DNA from: Archegozetes longisetosus
Lineage: Eukaryota; Arthropoda; Arachnida; Sarcoptiformes; Trhypochthoniidae
Assembly (NCBI GenBank): GCA_018873245.2
Contig: JAEMBT020000008.1
Location: 11,487,172-11,551,171, forward strand
Direction: 5' to 3'
Length of the DNA stretch: 64,000 nucleotides
A model generated the notes under the pieces. It was not told the DNA's origin. It was given only the letters and a program-made list of their open reading frames with translations, and searched no databases. Below are positions 12,266 through 23,720 of the stretch, piece after piece; the stretch's first letter is position 1; the number at the start of each line of letters is the position of its first letter. The translations under genes were made by a program, and so were the position numbers.

Positions 12266-13377
12266 GTTTTACACTAAGATTTGTCTTATGCCCTCTTAGA
12301 TAAAAGGAGGATAATATTTTTCTATGGATGCCTGGCCTCAGTCCGATTTCGATGAGCGCACATCATTTGAAAGGTCTTTTAATGTTGAACAAAAAAGTCT
12401 CTAGACACTTTTTACCAAAATCAATAGTTTTCAAGTTATGAAGGAAAAATCACCTTATGTTAAAAATCGATTTTTTCGGATTTTTAGCCACAAAAATATA
12501 ACTTTTGTGTTGCCCGCTCCCTACCACGTGGAGGTAAACCCGAAGGGAGCATAAAACTAAAATCAGAACTATAAATAAAATACAAACTAAGAGGTTAAAA
12601 TGATTAATCTGTGTCAGTGCTATCCGGATAGACAGAATTTTTTTAAAAATCATTAAATCATTGTCCAAGGAGGGTGTGGCCCACGTGGCCGGGTAAACCC
12701 AGCCCGGGTCACAGAACTGATCCCTCTAGAGGAGTGTCGGCCTGCCCCGTTCCCTTTGCGAATCATTACTGGAAGCACTTTGCCAGACTTAGAAAGTTTG
12801 TTTTTGCATTGACAAATATATTTATATAAAATTTGTTTATAAAACTTGTGATCAAAGATGTGTTAACTACAAACACGTATATCATATCAGATAACCCTTT
12901 TTGTGATAAAAATTATTTTGCATTGATGGGTGTAAAAGACCCAACCATTTAGAGTATAAATTATGTAAAATATGAGTGAAAGGGTTCATAAAATTTTTAT
13001 TCTAAAGTGTTAGATATGCATGAAATAATTTGATATACTACACATCATTGATATATGATTAAAACTCTTTGACTAGGCGAAATGGTTACTAAGCGACACT
13101 TTCTTAAAACTTTGATAAAATAATTAATAAATTAAATTTTAACTGATTAATCATATAATTTTCAGACAAAGTCAAATAACCGAGAGTTTAAAAAAAATCA
13201 ATCTACAAACTCCTAATTTTTCATCTTTTTATATGTTGTAGTTTTTTCATAACATACAGTAAAAGTTTAGTCTCGGGTGGAAACACCCTGAATACCACTG
13301 AAGGGTTACATTTATTGAAAGTTTTAAATTTTGAATAATTATGAATTCAATGATTAAGAAAATATTTTGTTATAGAA
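12266..13377. other. Intergenic with GC-rich unidentified repeat-like patches
   Basis: The first 40 bases match 8290-8335. Around 12510-12560 and 12665-12760 there are GC-rich patches that share CCACGTGG or CCCACGTGG and GGTAAACCC words and stand out from the AT-rich background. They look like parts of a repeat I cannot name. From 12800 to 13377 I see nothing coding. Confidence 0.4.
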
Positions 13378-13488
13378 AATATGGGATTTGAGAAACGACT
13401 TCGAGGTGGTGTCATGATTGTTGATGAAATTCCTCTATCATTGAGAAAGTCGATCAAAAATACTTCAATAATTTAGTAGATAATGAAA
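13378..13488 (+). pseudogene. Acyl-CoA synthetase C-terminal relic upstream of UGT C
   Basis: About 110 bases corresponding to the last part of the relic at 1-905: KRLRGGVMIVDEIP in frame, then frame-shifted remains of the terminal lysine-loop region. It lies at the same distance before UGT C as the first relic lies before UGT A, so it was carried along in the duplication and then trimmed. Confidence 0.8.
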
Positions 13489-13885
13489 ATAAAATAAGTG
13501 CGTCACTTTAAAATAAAATAACATTTTAACCAATTAAAGTTTATTCAGTTTGTCATTTTTACCAATTTTAAATTAAATTAATCAGTTCAATAATGAGTTC
13601 GTTTAAAACTTTTGAATCATTAAATGAGTACAACTACTGTAACAGCTTTAATATGCAATTTTAGTTTAAATGGAACCGATTTTCTGCAAAAATAAATGTT
13701 GTCGGACTAATTATCAAGCTTTAACATTTGTTAACTGCAACTTCTGCAATTGTGTCAGATAATGTAATATCCATTTACTTTGAGCAATACCTTCCTGCTA
13801 CAATGCTTTCACTATAAATAGACTATATTTTAAATACAATTTCTATTCATACAATCGATAGTATTTGACGGTCTTGATCATCAAA

Positions 13886-13893
13886 TATAAAAG
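13886..13893 (+). promoter_or_regulatory. TATA-like box of UGT C
   Basis: TATAAAAG 118 bases before the ATG, in the same context as at 1320-1327 before UGT A (GATCATC before, TTTCTCTCAGAG after). Confidence 0.45.
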
Positions 13894-14010
13894 TTTCTCT
13901 CAGAGCAATTTTTACTTTTAAATGAAAATTTGGAACTGGTTTCGTTATTCTATAGAGCCACTGATTCGCAATAAACTTTTCAACTTTTTGGTACACTAAT
14001 TTTGGATAAT

Positions 14011-15612
14011 ATGGCCAAAAATTTAACAATATTGTTCGTTCCCCTGGATGGTGTTGGACATGTAAACGCATGTATAGGTCTTGGAGAACGTCTTCGAGAT
14101 CGTGGGCATAAAATAGTTTTCGCACTGCCTCAATCTTGGAAAGGAGTACTCGTTAAGTATGGATTTGTTGAGGAAATACTCGAAGACCCAAATACTGAAA
14201 AATTTGAAAAGCCTGGAGATTACAGTACAAGTATTATATTAAAATCTGGAATTTTATCAGGAGCTTCTTCATTAGAAAAGAAAAAGACATTGGTCGAACA
14301 TGACGTCTTCAATGAACTCGCGAAAAACACGATAAAGATTGAGCCTATTCTCAAGGCTATTATTGAAAGACAAAAGCCTAATCTATTTATTATTGATCAC
14401 TTTTTTGGCTCTCCTTCAATAATCTACTCTGATAAGCCATGGGTTCACTCATTCAGCCCTAATCCATTGTATGCCATTGAAGATGATAGAACACCTCCTG
14501 GGGGAAGTGGTTAGTATACATATTTGTATATTAATTAAGATAGTTACCCTTTTGTTTGAAATAATTTTTGATTAACTTTAATTCTTATTTTCCTGGAACA
14601 CCATACATAAGCCTATTCGAAATGCGATAGAATTGAATTAGATGATTATATCCAGAAATTCAATGAAGCTTTTGAGAAACATTTAAGAAATTTTTGTTAT
14701 TTTGTATTTGTAAAATTCAATGAATTGATTTTCAACTAAACTACTTATTATCTCTTGTATCTCAAAGTTATTGAAGAGTATAAAATGAAAACTGGAGTTT
14801 CAATTGCAGGTTATCCAATAAATGGTGACAGAAATGAATGGAAAGAATTTAAAAAAGTTTCAGATAAAGCGTTTGAACCATTAAAAATTACAATAAACAA
14901 GTGGTTAGTAGAGAATGGATATCCAGAAATAACTGGAAGTCGATGTATCCCAGATTCACCATATCTTAATCTATATGGATATCCAGAAGAACTCGATTAT
15001 ACAGATGTCAGACCAATGCCTGATAAGTGGTTCAGAATTGATACGTTTATGCGTGAAGGAGAACAAGAGTTTAAACTTCCAGATATATTAATTAAGAATG
15101 AGAACAACAACGATTCAAAAAAATTGATTTATTTCTCATTGGGTTCAATGGGTTCGGCAGATGTCAATCTCATGAAGAAATTGATTTCAATTCTTGCTAA
15201 GTCACCACATAAGTTTATAGTATCTAAGGGACCACTTCATAATCAGTTTGAATTGGCAGATAATATGTGGGGTGAGAGATATGTTCCACAAACAAAAGTC
15301 TTACCATTAGTAGATTTGGTAATAACTCACGGTGGAAATAATACAGTGACAGAAACATTCTCTTTTGGTAAACCAATGATTGTAATGCCTTTATTTGCCG
15401 ATCAATACGATAACGCTCAGAGGATTCATGAAAAAGGATTTGGTATTCGACTCGATCCTTACAATTGTACTGAAGAAGAATTGCTCACATCTATTGAAAA
15501 TGTGTTGAATAATGATAAACTAAAAGTTACATTGACTGAAGCATCAAATCGTATTCGAAATTCTCAAAGCTATACGAAAGCTGTTACAATAATTGAAAAT
15601 CTTGTGAAGTAA
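14011..15612 (+). CDS. UDP-glycosyltransferase, bacterial MGT-type, copy C
   Basis: Closest to copy A. Exons 14011-14509 and 14810-15612, phase-1 intron (GT at 14510, AG before 14810), 433 residues, no stops. Motifs: GHVNAC near residue 17, DKPW near the end of exon 1, THGGNNTVTE and GKPMIVMPLFADQ in the donor-binding half. No signal peptide or membrane anchor is seen, so a soluble enzyme is likely. The start matches the other copies. Divergence from A is concentrated in exon 1 about residues 60-115 (acceptor-side loops), as expected for paralogues that differ in acceptor, while the UDP-sugar half is nearly identical. It might also be under gene conversion in that half. Confidence 0.93.
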
Positions 15613-16529
15613 GTTTTGGGACTGGCTAAAGTCCCGCATTAATGTTAGTTATGTGAAATTTAGTATTATATGATGTTTATTTAAAATTTACAGTAAATGA
15701 GCATTATTAAAGATTTGCAAATTAATCAATTAATTATTTATATTCAAGTGATGATTTCAAGTACTTTTGTTTAGATCAATAAATTGAATGCGAAAAATCA
15801 TGAATTATTGCAATTATAGGTATTATTATAGAACGCACGATATCATTAAGGTATGTCATGCAAACAGCAAACTAAACTTTTTATTTGAATCAAAAAAGTT
15901 TATCAAAATATTTTCACAGTATTTTGTTACAACTTTTTACTAATTGAGTATTTTCAGGTTTTAATCGATATTTATTTTAGTTTAATGAACGAGATAAGGT
16001 TATTCGAAATTTAAAAAGTAAGAAAACAGAGAAAATCAATTGAAAATTAAATTTTTATTCAATGGCTCGCCTGAAAGTGATGCGAAACAAAGGATTTCGC
16101 AATTTCAGAGTTCTTTTACGAATAATCTCCAGAAACTGTAAACTATATATAGAGGACAACTCAGCTTAAACAATTATGCGTGGGTAAAGACCTTTGACCT
16201 CATGGATCTATGGCAAATATAGAGATACATCTTAGGCTAGAATATTCAAATTTTTGATGCGCACCGTACAGTAGAAAAAATCTAAAGTTGTTTAACATTC
16301 CGTCTATGAGAGAAAAAATGATTACAAAAAAATTCATTTGGTCCCCGCTTCCATCAGGTTTCTTTTGAGTTTCTCCCAGAAAATCACTAAAAATAGGGTA
16401 CGCTTTAGAGTGGCGCAAGACTTAAAACAGGTAAAATCGAAGAGCTCAGTCGTCATTATATCTTACACTATCATGCATTCAATGGTACACAACTGAGCCT
16501 GAAACTGCCTCAAACTATGGGTACCGGAC
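15613..16529. other. Intergenic, no gene seen
   Basis: AT-rich sequence downstream of UGT C. No ORF with family-like content on either strand. Confidence 0.5.
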
Positions 16530-17092
16530 GTTTCACTGATAACCATTTCACCGACAGTCACAGACCCATAATGGACACAGATGAGTGACTGTATAGCGAG
16601 TTCGAAATACTCGTTATCACATAATTAATTGACTTTTAAAGAGTGGCATTCAAATTTTCATAAGCTTACAACTCTTGAAGCGTTCATCTGATATGCTTAA
16701 GACTTATAACTCTGGAAACTGTGTGATAAACCTTTGAAATAATGTGCATATCATTTGTTCCAGTAGGTCCGTCGATGAACATAAGTGATAGGACATCATT
16801 TCAAAGGTTTTTTGCACACGATTTCCAAGGATATCGTCACTTCGGGAGCTATACTGTTATATTCCTGATTGAAATAATATTATAGATACGACAGTATAGT
16901 TCCAGAGCGATGATATAAGTCTTAAGCATATCAAGCGAACGCTTCGAGAGTTATGAGCTTTTGAAAGTTTGACTACCGCTCTGTAAAAACCGGTTAACTA
17001 TATGATTACGAGTGTTTCGGACTCGCCATACGGTCACTCATCAGTATCCATTGTGGATCCGATGACTATCGGTGAAATAGTCGAGGTGAAAC
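16530..17092. repeat. Foldback element, arms about 270 bp
   Basis: The left part (from GTTTCACTGATAACC, then TTTCACCGACAGTCA, CATAATGGACAC, GATGAGTGACTGTAT, GATATGCTTAAGACTTATA) reappears in reverse complement in the right part, ending GGTGAAAC at 17092, with about 80% identity by eye. The centre is near 16815. It could form one long hairpin. No ORF and no clear target duplication were found. The right end is followed by short CCTAA repeats (17093-17107) and an ACAG microsatellite. Confidence 0.8.
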
Positions 17093-17374
17093 TTAACCTA
17101 ACCTAACTAATAATAACCAGACAGACAGACAGAGAAAGATTACAATGCATGTCATCTTTCACATAAAAAAATGACCCTAAATGCATTGAAAGTATAACTC
17201 TAAATTGTAGAACATTTTCACTGCTTCGTTTTAGTTTTGATCAATTGTATATAATTTTACTCGTAAACACTAACTTAATGTTAGAACCATTTGGTAGTAT
17301 ACTATATTGTAGTACATTATCTCTCCCTCCCTCACACACACAAACGGTCCATATGTAGTAAGATCGACTTCGAA

Positions 17375-17600
17375 GAATATTCGCATTGGGAATTAGTATA
17401 AAACGTAATTGAGGAAAGTCAAGATTTCATCCTTCTGCTTATATTTCGATTAATAGTTCATAAAAGTGAATTAGTCTAATTGTGAAAGATTTTCAAAACT
17501 AAACAGATACTATAATAATTCAATCTCGTAAATATGTAGATCGAACTTTATCTTCAATGACGTCTAAAACTTCGTAGTAGTTATTTGACTAGAAATCTAT
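17375..17600. repeat. Distal part of UGT D 5' flank, separated by transposons
   Basis: Collinear with 8571-8790 ahead of UGT B. The matching proximal part is found only at about 20600, so roughly 3 kb of transposon-bearing DNA has been inserted between them. Confidence 0.65.
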
Positions 17601-17896
17601 CACAAAATCACTAAAATATCCCAAGATACTCGGGCGTTTTTTATGTGTGAATTCAATATTATTTTTTATTGGTTAAAAAGTTTTGTTTAAGTTTGTGGCA
17701 ACAAATAAGTTTAAGGCTACAGTGCAGCTCATAAATATTAGGCCAACAAATTTTTTAAAGATTTTACCGCTAAACATAGGAATAATCCAATAATATTTAA
17801 TGGGATGACGCATCTTAAGGATATTAAACTTTTCCCGAAGCCAAATTTCACCCGTGTCCACCGAGACACCGCGCGCAGAAGAAAAAGTTAAAAACG

Positions 17897-19090
17897 GACT
17901 GTGCAAAAGTATTAGGCCAGAACTGAATTTATTAAATAAATTAACATTAGTATTTAGTTTGTCCCCCATTTCTTAAAATGACATTAAAACCCCTGTCCTG
18001 CATAGTATTGACTAGTTTTCGAAGAACTTCAGTCGATTTTCGTCCATTCTTCACGGATTGCGACTTTCAGGTCACCGACGGTCTCAAATTGGCGGCCATC
18101 AGCGTAAACGCGGCAAACGAGGATTCCCCACAGGTTTTCAATGGGATTGAGGTCCGGACTACGAGCTGGCCACTTCATGACATCAATATGTTGAGAATTG
18201 AACCATTCTTTCGTGGATTTCGCGTTATGAATGCTCGCGTTGTCCTGTTGGTACATCCAATCCTGGCCACCAATTTGGATTCCCTTCGGTAGGAGGTACT
18301 CTTCAAGCATTGCCTGATACCCGCCGGCATTCATACGGCCATCTATGAACGCGATGTCCGTTTTACCGTTCCATCCGAAGCCAGCCCAAATCATCACTGA
18401 ACCTCCTCCATTAGCATTCTTAGAGAAGAGTTCTGGTTCCTTCCTCAGGTCGTGCCAATAGTATTGGAGGCCATCGGGACCATCGAGGTTGAACTTCTTC
18501 TCGTCGCTCCAAACCACTTTCCGCCAGTGGACACCAAATTCCATATGATTCCGTGCCCAATCCAAACGCGCTTGCTTATGCTCTGGTTTCAATGGTGGTT
18601 TGGCCATCCTTTGGTGTATTTAAGGTTTGGTGACTTCTTCAGAACCCTTTTTACCGTGCTCGGATGGTAAGACAATTGAAGTGTTGTCTTAATCTTGGTG
18701 GCCGACGTCCCAGTGTTGGTGGCGCAGCGCAGAATCCGCCGTTTATCGCGTGGAGTCACTTTTGGAGGCCTTCCTGAACGCTTCTTCCTGCCACAGTCTT
18801 TGGGATTGGCCAAGTAGTAGTCCACCGCACATTTCGACCTTCCAATCGCAGCCGCTATCTTCCGCCGAGTCATACCGGTTTTGTGTAGAGCCGCGATTTG
18901 GCCGCGCTCGTGTCCGGTCAACTCCTTGGCCATAGGCATGGTTAAGATTTAGACTCAAGTACAAAATATATAGCAAATAATATACAAATATATATAAATT
19001 ACAGTTTTCAATCAAGTACTGCAATTTTTATTAACGTTGGATCTAAGAAACCAGAATGTAACTAACCGGCCTAATACTTTTGCACACACC
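17897..19090 (-). mobile_element. Inner Tc1-family element (Tc3-like), about 1.2 kb
   Basis: Perfect 18-bp inverted repeats GTGCAAAAGTATTAGGCC (17901-17918, inverse at 19068-19085) lie near both ends of a decayed transposase gene. Exact outer edges are uncertain by a few bases; a TA follows the right end. It sits inside the element at 17720-19266, so it arrived later. Confidence 0.85.
17947..18939 (-). pseudogene. Tc1-family DD34E transposase, two frameshifts
   Basis: The N-terminal part (18939 to about 18605) is a paired-type helix-turn-helix domain (ELTGHERGQIAALHKTGMT, then GRPPKVTPRDKRRI). The frame then shifts by one base near 18605 into the catalytic domain, which keeps the acidic triad: D in WSDEKKFN, D in QQDNASIH and E in DLNPIENLWG, with 34 residues between the last two. 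A second shift near 18029 leads into the normal C-terminus (RKLVNTMQDRG..NGGQTKY) ending at 17947. Apart from these two indels no stops are seen. As it stands no full-length transposase can be made. Confidence 0.9.
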
Positions 19091-19115
19091 TGATATCAAT
19101 TTTTTCTGTCGCGTT

Positions 19116-19139
19116 CGTTAATCCGGCGCCGGATTAACG
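19116..19139. repeat. Perfect 24-bp palindrome
   Basis: CGTTAATCCGGC is followed directly by its reverse complement. It lies inside the outer Tc-type element beyond the nested insertion and is GC-rich against an AT-rich background. It may be a protein-binding site or a hairpin; function unknown. Confidence 0.85.
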
Positions 19140-19268
19140 CAAATTTTTGTGAGTGAGTCACAGTTGCAATCCTAAACATATTTACTGAGCGCAATTTACT
19201 TAAAATATACTTTTTTAAATGAATTTTTAAAAAAATATGATTGCCTAATATTTATGAGCTGCACTGTA

Positions 19269-19844
19269 CTAGCGCAAGAGGTGTTTGTATCGTCGACAGA
19301 TAAAAGTTATGCATTTACCATCACTAAAAAGATGCAGAAGAGTTCATAAACTTAAGGGCTCAACAACTCATTTAGATCTGTATTAAGTTTAGTGATATTA
19401 ATCAATAAATGAATACTTAAAAAATTTGGAACTCTGATAAAATAGACTTTGACTCATCTTTGTAGTTGAGTCAATGCCACATCTGTTACAAGAAGTGATA
19501 GCTCGAGAGAGCGATCCGACTCATCATTAAAATTATTTAAATTGAATCACAGTTGACTGTTGAACTATTTTGATTGAAATAGTTTGATATATCTTATTAG
19601 TAACTTTCATTCTATAACTTATGAATATCAAATAAACTGACTTCAGCTACGAATAGCATTACTCATATTATTTTTTAAATTACTGAGTAATGCTATAATT
19701 TGAAGCTATAAACTTGTAGTTTCAATTTCTGTCTCGTCCCTCTTGTCTCATCCAAACGCATCAAAGATTAATCCGGGATCTATGCATAACTTTTTTCGAC
19801 CGACTGTACATCTGCTTTTTGGATTAATAATAGTTACTGCTGAG
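19269..19844. other. Insertion-derived sequence upstream of UGT D, no gene seen
   Basis: AT-rich, between the nested Tc elements and the putative hAT-like element. No coding signal. It has no counterpart upstream of UGT B, so it belongs to the inserted block. Confidence 0.45.
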
Positions 19845-20312
19845 CAGGTTCGGGTTCCAGAGGTTCGTATATGAACCTCAAACCTGAACCCGAACCTCTT
19901 TTACTAATCTAAACCTCGAACCTCTACAACTTTTATGCAGACTATTTTGTATATTTTAAATAGTAAACAATATTCTCGAATATGATAATACAATACAATA
20001 TTGCATGTGTTTAAACTCTTGGTTGGATTATTTTGATAATTAAAACTCTTATTTAGAATTCTATTATTTGCATCATTTCTCAAACAAATATTAAAGAATA
20101 TTAATAATTATGATGACAATTATAATTTTAATTCTTATAATTTAAAATATTGGTTTAAGTAGAGGTTCAAGACTAGAACCTCGAACCTGAACCTCAAACC
20201 TCTAACTTAAACCTCTTTCAAAAATTAGAACCCGAACCTGAGTCTAAACCTGAGGTTCAGGTTCAGGTTCGGGTTCGAGAGGTTCTGAGGTTCATCTATG
20301 CTCAGCACTAAT
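19845..20312. mobile_element. Putative non-autonomous hAT-like element with GAACCT subterminal repeats
   Basis: Inverted ends TGCTGAGCA (near 19849 and, reversed, near 20300) enclose subterminal clusters of GGTTCGGGTTC or GAACCTGAACC words pointing inward from each side, the same plan as the element at 7247-8067. No clean 8-bp target duplication is seen and there is no ORF. Confidence 0.55.
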
Positions 20313-20728
20313 AATAGTGCTAAAGTTTATTCAGTTTTATAACTGGTTTAACCAAATCCTCTATTTTATATTTTTATTGTTTTACTTTAATTTTTTAAAG
20401 AAATAAACTTAGGCCCTAATTGTAATAAGGATATTGAAAACAATTTCATATTGTCTTAAGTAAATAATAGTTATTTTTTTTAGTAACAAATGGAGCCAAT
20501 TTTTCTCGTATATTTATTAACGAATAAACTGAAACTCGTTAAACAAAACAAAATATAACGTCATTTTTGAGTAAAACAAAACAAAATAAACTTTGGCATT
20601 AGTATAGTGTTGAACTCCAACTACTGAAATGATAAAACTCATGTAAATGCCATTAATATAAACTATAGCATAAATAGTAAATCATTGAGACCTCTGTAGT
20701 AATTCAAATCAAATTAAACTGTCACAAA

Positions 20729-22298
20729 ATGTCTAAAAATTTGACAATACTATTCTTTCCAGTAGAAGGTGTGGGTCATATCAACGCTTGCATTGGTCTC
20801 GCAGAATGTCTCAGAGATCGCGGTCATAAAATTGTATTCGCGATTGACCACTCATTCAAAGGGGGACTCATCAGCTATGGATTTATAGAAGAAATACTGG
20901 CCGAACCGAGTCAGGAAAGGGTGGACAAAACTGGAGAACATGCAGCGACTCAACTATTAATGTCAGGGATTTTGTCTGAAATTTCATCACTAGAAAAAAT
21001 GCAATTAATGACGAAACTCAATTTTTTCAATCAATTTGTGGCACAAGTCAAGAAGAATGAGCCAAAGCTTAAGGCCATCATTGAGAAACATAAACCTGAT
21101 ATTTATATTATAGACCATTTCATAGGCCCTCCAACACTAATCTATTCAGATAAGCCATGGGTTCATTTATTTAGTGGAAATCCATTATTTGTTATAGAAG
21201 ATGAGAGAACACCTCCTGGAGCTTCAGGTATTTATTCAAATCTAAGTAGTTGACCCGATTTATCATTTGATTGCATAAGTCCTCATACAACGATTGACAC
21301 AATCGTAAAAACTGTAACAAACGAGATATTTTTCAGTTTTAGAATCAAACAGTTGCTCAGCGCTTGTTTTATTCTAACCAATCAACAGTTAGTTAAGTTT
21401 CAAAAAATTGCAGTTTCTTATTAACAACACAATTATAACAATAAAATGAATTACTGATTTAGTTATTAATTAATACTTCGAATAACTTAATTTGACATTA
21501 GGTTATCCTTCGAATGGAGATAAGGATGAATGGCACAAATTTAGGAAAGTATCATCAAAATTGTTCGAATCTCCCAAGATTCAATATAATAAATGGATGG
21601 TAGAGGACGGATATCCACAAATAATTGAAAATAGATGTATTCCTGACTCACCACATCTTAATTTGTATGGATATCCTGAAGAATTGGATTATACAGATAT
21701 CAGACCATTACCTGAAAAATGGTTCAGAATCGATGCTTTTATGAGAAAAGGAGAACAAGAGTTCAAACTTCCAGAAATATTATCCAAAAGTAAAGATAGT
21801 TCGAGTAAATTAATATATCTCTCGTTGGGATCTATGGGTTCAGCAGATGTTAAGCTAATGAAGAGATTAGTAGAAATTCTATCAACAAGTGCGCACAAAT
21901 TTATAGTATCGAAAGGACCATTTCACAGTCAGTTCGAATTAGCAGATAATATGTGGGGCGAGAGATCAGTTCCTCAAACAAAAGTTTTACCATTAGTTGA
22001 TTTGGTAATAACTCACGGAGGAAACAATACAGTTACAGAAACATTTTCTTTTGGTAAACCAATGATTGTAATGCCTTTATTTGCCGATCAGTTCGATAAC
22101 GCTCAGAGAATTCATGAGAAAGGATTTGGTATTCGACTCGATACCTATAATTTTAAAGATAAAGAATTGCTGAATGCCATCGAAAAACTTTTGAACGATA
22201 AAGAATTAAATGAAAGATTAGCCGTTGCTTCAAAACGAATTCTTAGCTCTAATAGTTTGATAAAAGCATCGGAACTAATAGAAAAACTCTTGAACTAA
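20729..22298 (+). CDS. UDP-glycosyltransferase, bacterial MGT-type, copy D
   Basis: Closest to copy B. Exons 20729-21227 and 21502-22298 with the same phase-1 intron (GT at 21228, AG before 21502), 431 residues, intact. It shows the GHINAC motif (residue 17 His), IGPPTLIY-SDKPW at the end of exon 1, and THGGNNTVTE with MPLFADQ in the UDP-sugar half. Exon 2 lacks a transmembrane tail. It is the intact partner of nonsense-bearing copy B. Its promoter region is unusual: the flank shared with B is interrupted from about 17600 to 20600 by nested transposons, leaving only about 130 bases of shared proximal sequence before the start codon. Expression may therefore differ from B. Confidence 0.93.
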
Positions 22299-23471
22299 TT
22301 TTTAAGTTCTCTTTGAGTAAAATCTGATCAGTTTGTCATTCGAAGACCTCATATTATTCTTTTATTGTGCAAAAAGTATTTTCAATGATTTAGCAATCAA
22401 TATAAGAAATGAAAATAATTTCAATAGCTTTACTCAGTTTAATCAGTCAACACTTGATCCATGTGAATCATAATGATTGTAACTTGTAAAATCTAATCAT
22501 AGATTTTAATTATCAAGGTACAAACATGTTATTATTATTCTTGTCATTGTAATTTCATTCACTGTATAAGGATTATTACTATATAGACCTATTTTACTAA
22601 TAAATAAATAAAACTTTAACATAACTTATACTTTTTAATCTTTATGTAATCTCAATTATTATTAATGAATCCGATCATTGAAGATCGAAACTTCGAAATA
22701 AAAGTATCGCTTTTTAAGAGAAGCAAATATTAAATTCGAACAGCAGTTATAAACTGCAGAAGAATCAACAGCAATGAGTATCTTTACTATTACAGTCTTA
22801 CTGTGTATCAAAGAATAATTATCTTTTACGCCTATTTAGGTTTAAGGGATGAAAGGATCATTTATTAGTCAATGGTTGAGCAATTGAAGTGTTTTTTATT
22901 TATTGTAAAATAAGTCAAACATTCTATACTTCACACCTAGGCTCTAAAGCAAGAAATGTTTGAGTGCAGTACTTTTTCTTTTTGTGTATCATATTTCAAA
23001 TTGTCTAAACTAAAATTTGGCTTCATTTTTATATCAGTCAAATTTCCTAGTCTTTAGGTTAGCTTATTCGTGAGTTCTAAACATTCATTGTTAGAATTAT
23101 AAGCGAAGTCATTGAGTACGAATTTAATTCATAAGATAACTGTCATATGCCAGTACTTCTCAAGTTATAGTCTTAATTTTAAGGAACTTAGCGTTCAGTT
23201 AGCATTTCGATCCAAAAGACTTTTTCTGAAGGAATATTCGTATATCTATTGAAATAAATTTGTTTTCAAATCAGCTATATTTTATAGTAATAAATAGTAA
23301 AACTCTCCTCTCATACAAATAGAAAAGAAAATTTAGAAAAATTCATACAAATTCTTATGGTGCAATTCACATACGGATTAGTTTCAGGTTAATTCGAATA
23401 TAATTGAAAACACTATACTTGGATGATATACAGGTCGGTTCAAAACAATCAAATTATAGTAAAGCTTTATT
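22299..23471. other. Intergenic, no gene seen
   Basis: AT-rich; the first 50 bases resemble the 3' UTR of UGT B. No coding signal beyond that. Confidence 0.5.
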
Positions 23472-23720
23472 CTATATTTTTGTATTATGTTTCAAAACAT
23501 GAGACTTGAGTTGATTTTTAGCCTTAAACCCCTTCTGACATCCATTAAACTCACAAACAAATGGTTTCTCCCCTGTGTGACATCCTGAATGTAAAGTCAA
23601 ATTAATTTTAAACTTAAAGGATGCGTCACATTCAGGCCATTCGCACTTAAACGGCCTCTCATTGCTGTGCATACACTTATGATGTTCTCTCAGCTCAAAG
23701 GAGGATTCGGTGGCCCCATA
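23472..23720 (-). pseudogene. C2H2 zinc-finger fragment
   Basis: Two complete fingers, CEWPECDASFKFKINLTLH and CEFNGCQKGFKAKNQLKSH, joined by TGEKP-type linkers, end at a stop at 23472. A third upstream finger keeps its hydrophobic core and histidines (SSFELREHHKCMH), but the two cysteines are gone. Upstream sequence on this strand is not finger-like. It belongs to the same C-[DE]-W-P-x-C family as the cluster at 30-39 kb and is probably a detached, decaying copy. Confidence 0.75.

Larger units (their letters stand above)
17720..19266. mobile_element. Outer Tc1/mariner-type element, host of a nested transposon
   Basis: The 24-base left end CAGTGCAGCTCATAAATATT.. (17720-17743) is matched by its reverse complement at 19243-19266, one end flanked by TA at 17718-17719 and the other by TA at 19267-19268: the TA target of the superfamily. 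Without the inner element only about 350 bases remain, with no transposase, so the outer element is a small non-autonomous one. Confidence 0.8.

Noticed and set aside
18743-19024. ORFs antisense to or overlapping the Tc1-family transposase N-terminus
   Set aside because: The helix-turn-helix reading in 18589-18939 explains the region; the others are shadows.
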